64,000 nucleotides of DNA, taken from NCBI GenBank assembly GCA_028285415.1, contig JANQPF010000026.1, forward strand, positions 124,001 through 188,000, written 5' to 3'. Below are positions 60,301 through 64,000 of the stretch, piece after piece. The position numbers and the translations under genes were made by a program. Position 1 is the stretch's first letter. The number at the start of each line of letters is the position of its first letter. The stretch comes from Pseudomonadales bacterium (GTDB taxonomy: Bacteria > Pseudomonadota > Gammaproteobacteria > Pseudomonadales > Azotimanducaceae). Under the pieces are notes generated by a model. That model saw nothing but the letters and a program-made list of their open reading frames with translations, ran no database searches and was not told where the DNA came from.

Positions 60301-62165
60301 AAGTAGAGTCCGTATCCTGAGTTGACGGCCACATACCCGGCTGCCACTGCCGGACCGGCGCCGCTCATGCTGCCGCCCCTTCCCGTCACCCCGTTGACGC
60401 CGGTATGCGCAACCGTGGTGTCGTACGACCAGAGCAGATCACCGCTGCTTTGCTCATACGCACGCACGACCCCGTCGAGATGGCCGGCAAAGACAACGCC
60501 AGGCGACGCGGTGATTGCAGCTGACACGCCAGGGTCGCAGAACTCCCGCGCTTCGCCGCAGCGATCATCCTGCACGTGATTCCAGACCACCGTACGTTCC
60601 GCCAGATCAATCGCGTGCACACCCGGACGGGCGAGCTCCTGATCCAGGAAGTCACCGTTGCGGGTGTCGTTCATGTCGTTGATCGGGGCGTACAGCAACG
60701 CGTCTTCGGCAGCCATGCCGAAGTGGATTCCACCCTGAATGCTGCCCCGCCCGACCCTGAGAGACCACATCACTTCACCCCGACGATCGGGATCCAGCAC
60801 GTACACCGTGCCGTCTTTGTGACCTACCGCCAGCACGTCTTTGCCATCAGGCAGCGTGGCGAGAATCATCGACGCGCCAAGATCGAAGTCAGGTCCGCGC
60901 TCCGGCGGACAATTGGGGTTGTCCTCCATCATACAGGCGACGTTCCAGGCATCTCCGGATGTGCTCTGCATCTGCCAGACCCGTTCGCCGGTGTCCATGT
61001 CGACCGCAAACACGGCATCGCTGTTGCCGTCTGCCGGGGTGGAGTAATTTTCACCGCTGCCGAAATAGATCCGGTTACGTTTCCGGTCGACCGCGGGGCT
61101 GCTCCAGACTGGCGCGCCGGAGGGTGATAGCACCGCCGTACCCGCGCTGGTGGTTCCCGTCTGCTGTGGTGCCTCCGGTATGGTGTAGTGGCGCCACAGC
61201 TCTTTCCCGTCGGCGACGCTCAGAGCAAGCACGCTTCCGCGAAAGCTGCAGCATGGATAATCCGGATCCGCGGCGGGAATGACTTCAAGAGACGAGATGG
61301 GCACGAACAAGCGATCGGACACCAGAGCCGGCGTCCCCGTCAGCGTCGCCGACGGATGATCATCGGTTTTGAGGCTCCAGACGAGTTCCCCGGTGAAGGC
61401 ATCCACCGCGTAGAGTTTGGCGAGAATGTCGCCGAACACGGCCAGCGGCCGCTCACCCTCGGCAAGCACAATTCCGGTCCGCACTTCAGCGGACGCGGCA
61501 AACGTCCAGTGCACACAGCCGCTTTCGAGATCAAAGGCGTAAACGGTGCCATCCTGCGAACCCGTGTAAAGCGCCCCCCAGCCCATGGCCGGCTGTGATC
61601 TTGCCCGCAGCGCGCCCGGGTAAACAAAACTCCACTTGAGCTCCAGCGTCCTCGCCTGCTCGGCGTTTACGCCACCGGCAGACGCTGGCGTAAAACGCGA
61701 CGTGTCGTGGCCCCAGCCTACCCTGGGCGGCGCTGACTCCCGATCGAAAGCGACATCTGCTTCACACATCGGCAACGTCTGGACGGCCAACGTATCTGCC
61801 GGGGCGCGGGTGATGTACTCGACGACGTGCCGGCGCTCCGCGTCGCTCAGCATGGCTGCCTGTGGCTGCATGACACCCGCTTCCAGCGAATTCAACAGCA
61901 CCGCCGGCGTCATCATCTCCAGCCAGCTGAAGTGCGGCGCCTTGGGTACGGTGCCGTCGTGGCAGTACACGCAGTGTTGGGCATAGAGCGCAGCCCCCGG
62001 CATCTCTTCGCGCGGCCCGAAGTCCCCGCTGGTCGCCTGAAACTGGTCGGTCGATTGCAGCGTCTCCGGCTCTGCTTCCGGCTCCGTCGGAAGAGATGTC
62101 TCAGGTGCCTCGCCGCAGGCAGCAAGCACCAGCAGGCTTAGTGCCGCAATTCTGAGAGTTACCAT
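60234..62165 (-). CDS. Quinohemoprotein (PQQ) dehydrogenase lipoprotein, PVA-dehydrogenase-like
   Basis: A 643-residue exported protein. Lipobox LVLAAC (C17); a c-type cytochrome next (CVYCH, C65-H69, with a Met in PQAAM); then an eight-bladed PQQ propeller from about residue 140 (WSFVYPGALRARSQPAMGWGALY, YPCCSFRGSV with vicinal cysteines, CPPERGPDFDLGASM, VGHKDGTVYVLD). The cytochrome-first order and these motifs resemble polyvinyl-alcohol dehydrogenase. It would oxidise an alcohol in the periplasm and hand electrons to the respiratory chain. ATG 62165 overlaps the Rieske gene's stop by 7 bp; the 3' end overlaps the MFS gene. Confidence 0.92.
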   Translation of the reverse strand: MVTLRIAALSLLVLAACGEAPETSLPTEPEAEPETLQSTDQFQATSGDFGPREEMPGAALYAQHCVYCHDGTVPKAPHFSWLEMMTPAVLLNSLEAGVMQPQAAMLSDAERRHVVEYITRAPADTLAVQTLPMCEADVAFDRESAPPRVGWGHDTSRFTPASAGGVNAEQARTLELKWSFVYPGALRARSQPAMGWGALYTGSQDGTVYAFDLESGCVHWTFAASAEVRTGIVLAEGERPLAVFGDILAKLYAVDAFTGELVWSLKTDDHPSATLTGTPALVSDRLFVPISSLEVIPAADPDYPCCSFRGSVLALSVADGKELWRHYTIPEAPQQTGTTSAGTAVLSPSGAPVWSSPAVDRKRNRIYFGSGENYSTPADGNSDAVFAVDMDTGERVWQMQSTSGDAWNVACMMEDNPNCPPERGPDFDLGASMILATLPDGKDVLAVGHKDGTVYVLDPDRRGEVMWSLRVGRGSIQGGIHFGMAAEDALLYAPINDMNDTRNGDFLDQELARPGVHAIDLAERTVVWNHVQDDRCGEAREFCDPGVSAAITASPGVVFAGHLDGVVRAYEQSSGDLLWSYDTTVAHTGVNGVTGRGGSMSGAGPAVAAGYVAVNSGYGLYFHEPGNVLLVFAPAASSEPSGG

Positions 62166-63325
62166 GGTCGTGTTCCTTCCTGCGTCATGAACCTACGAAT
62201 CCAGCCGTGATAATTCTGCACCGCCGGTTCGTTACGGCCGAATACGAATGCCGTGTCGGCGATGGCGTCCAGTCCGCTCTGAATACCGAAACCGATGCCG
62301 TAGTCTTCTACCTGTACCGCTTCCAGCACCATGTCGCTGAAGCCGGCGGAGGCGGCGCGTGCCGCATCGGTCAAAGGCTCATCAGCGACCAGAATCGTCT
62401 GCACGGTCACCGTGGCGTCGGCGGTGACGCCCGGAAAGATCTGACTGACGAGACAGTGGTCACCCAGAATCCCCGATACCGAGAGATTCGGAAATCCAGA
62501 GTGGATCAGCCGTATGTGCTCACCGGGCTGCCATTCAGACTCGTCCGTTCCCGCCAGATCGCCAAGCGACTTACGCCCGAACGTCAGGCGCTGGTGCGGT
62601 CCCCAGGTATCGAGCACCAACAGGTTTCCGACCGTATGTTTACCTACCGTTTCCCGGTGCACCAGATTGTGATGGTAAGCCTCGAGATAACCGTCCATCG
62701 TGACCTTCCAACCCGGGCCGGGCAGCTCGCGCTGTTCATAGAGATGCCAGTCAGAAAGCTCGAGGCTGTCGAGCTCCGCGGCAAAATCGCCCAACCAGGC
62801 ATCAACGTCAAACCGCTCGCCCGGCGTCAACATGACCCAGACGAGCCCGCAACGCTCGGCGCAGGCAAGCTCGATGAGTCCGTGAGCAGATTTGTCAATC
62901 TCGCCGAAGGTGTTCTCGCCGTACTGCCCAGCCAGCCTGCCGTCCAGATCATACACCCAGGCGTGATACGGACAGGTAATTACCCGCGCGTGCGACGTTC
63001 CGTCCGCACACAGTCTTGCCCCACGATGCCGGCACACGTTCAGGAAAGCACGCACCTTGTCGTCTTCACCACGGACGAGCAGCACCGGCGTTTCGAGCGC
63101 CGTAACGGCTTTGTAGTCACCGGGTGCGCGCAGCTCCAGGGAAAGCGCCAGCGCCAGGGGCAGATGCTTGAAAATCCTCTCACGCTCTTCAGCGTACCGT
63201 TCGGCATTCAAATAGGCCGCCACCGGCATCTCGAGCGGCGCATCCGCCTGATCCGTGGTACCGGCCTCAAAGTGGGCGAGCGCACGGCGCGCCAGGTCCA
63301 GCATGACTTCGCGGCGGTCGCCCAT
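62159..63325 (-). CDS. Rieske-type aromatic ring-hydroxylating oxygenase, alpha subunit
   Basis: A 388-residue oxygenase. Rieske cluster C98-R-H100 ... C118-P-Y-H121. The catalytic iron site is in EAYHHNLVH (H218 and H223) with the late aspartate in QVEDYGIGFGIQSGL. These enzymes take electrons from a ferredoxin/reductase to hydroxylate or demethylate aromatic, steroid or carnitine-like substrates. No reductase is adjacent, so it must borrow one. It is the middle gene of a minus-strand operon between a SnoaL-like protein (3 bp gap) and the quinohemoprotein. Confidence 0.94.
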   Translation of the reverse strand: MGDRREVMLDLARRALAHFEAGTTDQADAPLEMPVAAYLNAERYAEERERIFKHLPLALALSLELRAPGDYKAVTALETPVLLVRGEDDKVRAFLNVCRHRGARLCADGTSHARVITCPYHAWVYDLDGRLAGQYGENTFGEIDKSAHGLIELACAERCGLVWVMLTPGERFDVDAWLGDFAAELDSLELSDWHLYEQRELPGPGWKVTMDGYLEAYHHNLVHRETVGKHTVGNLLVLDTWGPHQRLTFGRKSLGDLAGTDESEWQPGEHIRLIHSGFPNLSVSGILGDHCLVSQIFPGVTADATVTVQTILVADEPLTDAARAASAGFSDMVLEAVQVEDYGIGFGIQSGLDAIADTAFVFGRNEPAVQNYHGWIRRFMTQEGTRPW

Positions 63326-63328
63326 CAG

Positions 63329-63898
63329 TTAGAGCTCCAGCGGACCATGGGTATCAATGAACTCACGCCAGGGCCGCAAGGCCTCCGGAACGTCAGCCGC
63401 ATGCCGATCCTGTCCCATGACCACCCGGTTGGGACGGGTCAGCACGTTGTCGTATTCCGCAAACGGCACGTAATACAGGAATTGGATTTCACGCCGCGCA
63501 AAGAGCCATACCCCGTTTTCGCGCCGGTATTGGTCGTGATAGCGCATCGCGGCAATACTCATTACACCGTTGGGACAGGTTTCCGCATGCGCCATGACCA
63601 GACCGGATGCCCGATCCGGATGCTCCGCATCAACGTCGATGCAGACGTCGTGTGTCCAGTGATAGGACGGCCCACGGATCTTGAAGGTGTGAATGAACAT
63701 CTCTTCGATGGCCGCCCGGCCGTTTGCCACCATGGCACCGTTGGGGGCATCGAAGCAGGCATCCTCGCTGAACAGGCTCATCAAACGCGGCATATCGTGC
63801 TCGTCACAGGCTGCGCAGTAGGCGCTAACGAGCCCCCGAATGGCTTCAATGGAGGCCAGCCTGTCCACCTGCGCACGCAGCGCTTCCAACTCACTCAT
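63329..63898 (-). CDS. SnoaL-like NTF2-fold protein (possible hydroxylating dioxygenase small-subunit relative)
   Basis: A 189-residue cytoplasmic protein, helix ASIEAIRGLVSAYCAACDEHD then MSLFSEDACFDAPNG, HWTHDVCIDVDAEHP and ARREIQFLYYVPF. The NTF2 fold matches SnoaL-like and ring-hydroxylating beta-subunit-like proteins. ATG 63898 has AGGAGGGG just upstream. Being directly before the Rieske alpha gene it may be a partner subunit or an isomerase/hydratase in the same route (inference). Confidence 0.88.
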   Translation of the reverse strand: MSELEALRAQVDRLASIEAIRGLVSAYCAACDEHDMPRLMSLFSEDACFDAPNGAMVANGRAAIEEMFIHTFKIRGPSYHWTHDVCIDVDAEHPDRASGLVMAHAETCPNGVMSIAAMRYHDQYRRENGVWLFARREIQFLYYVPFAEYDNVLTRPNRVVMGQDRHAADVPEALRPWREFIDTHGPLEL

Positions 63899-63935
63899 TG
63901 CTCTCCCCTCCTCTGATTCGGTGCATTGTCCCGCA

Positions 63936-64000
63936 TTAGTCCTCTGGCGCAACGACAACGCGCATACCCGCGTGCTCCGCCGCAAGCTCAATCTGGCAAC
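63936..64000 (-). CDS. Partial CDS at the right edge (C-terminal 20 residues or so)
   Basis: The minus strand from the window edge is open in one frame that ends in TAA at 63936-63938 and reads QIELAAEHAGMRVVVAPED. The stop lies 37 bp before the SnoaL-like start, consistent with an upstream gene of the same operon running out of the window. Too short to assign. Confidence 0.5.
   Translation of the reverse strand, partial: CQIELAAEHAGMRVVVAPED

Noticed and set aside
62207-63916. 569-codon open frame on the plus strand opposite the Rieske and SnoaL-like genes
   Set aside because: The minus strand encodes two proteins with clear catalytic motifs and good ribosome sites. The plus frame shows no recognisable domain and is explained by GC-rich codon bias.
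1-64000. Search for tRNA, rRNA, CRISPR, insertion sequences, integrases, defence or biosynthetic gene clusters
   Set aside because: None seen on reading either strand; the non-coding gaps are too short for rRNA, and no direct-repeat/spacer array is present.

Overview
The window is a gene-dense bacterial chromosome segment: about 90 percent coding, GC-rich by eye, Shine-Dalgarno motifs of the GGAGG type, and many 1-14 bp gene overlaps. Gene content points to a gammaproteobacterium, probably free-living, aerobic and lipid- or terpenoid-degrading. Supporting families are MSHA-like pilin, type A PutA, YchJ, Bcp, DinB, YjgR-type ATPase, AtuA-type catabolic genes and a GGDEF/EAL regulator. No species can be named from sequence alone. 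I saw no rRNA, tRNA, CRISPR array, insertion sequence, integrase or plasmid gene, and no stretch over 300 bases lacks a gene.

Layout. 1-3547: a hybrid histidine kinase (5' end outside the window) overlapping a REC-PAS-GGDEF-EAL regulator with a broken GGDEF site. 3519-6621 (minus): a VWA lipoprotein, an ECF sigma factor and a membrane protein that is probably its anti-sigma partner. 6758-8629: small housekeeping genes (SprT-like, YchJ-like, GNAT, DUF3820-like). 8622-12908 (minus): a SnoaL-like protein, two GST-like genes that both look frameshifted, and two acyl-CoA dehydrogenases. 13038-19187 (plus, divergent): an acyl-CoA carboxylase (beta, then alpha), a LiuC/AtuE-like hydratase and an AtuA-like protein. 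This resembles the acyclic terpene or branched acyl-CoA route, in which a beta-methyl-branched enoyl-CoA is carboxylated and then hydrated. 19224-21984: a sucrase/ferredoxin-like protein and a type I Baeyer-Villiger monooxygenase.

21995-27691: a large propeller-type hybrid sensor kinase, divergent from a subtilisin-like lipoprotein whose C-terminus carries four FIWNN repeats. 27707-34499: a serine hydrolase, a PhyH-type dioxygenase, a SnoaL-like protein, a large secreted redoxin/cytochrome c/copper-monooxygenase fusion, and a divergent RND permease. 34496-38397 (minus): an orphan pilin, then acyl-CoA dehydrogenase, SDR and class III CoA-transferase. 38493-42892: an FAD amine-oxidase-type protein and PutA. 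42882-47613: a GFA protein, a membrane-anchored FAH-family protein, an SDR, a VOC-like protein, a GNAT protein and another SDR.

47661-54714: deazaflavin-type nitroreductase, Bcp, DinB behind a LexA-like palindrome, a HerA/YjgR-type ATPase, an SDR, a zinc ADH without its structural-zinc cysteines, and a stand-alone FEN-type nuclease. 54948-60300: a secreted phytase-like esterase, an ABM monooxygenase, an amidohydrolase and an MFS transporter that probably starts at CTG. 60234-64000 (minus): a SnoaL-like protein, a Rieske oxygenase and a cytochrome c/PQQ quinohemoprotein lipoprotein.

Taken together, the window is dominated by uptake and oxidation of hydrophobic carboxylic acids, ketones and alcohols via CoA thioesters (3 acyl-CoA dehydrogenases, 4 SDRs, CoA-transferase, carboxylase, hydratase, BVMO, Rieske and PQQ enzymes). 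The least conventional proteins are the copper/heme fusion at 30354-32096 and the FIWNN-repeat protease at 26093-27691.
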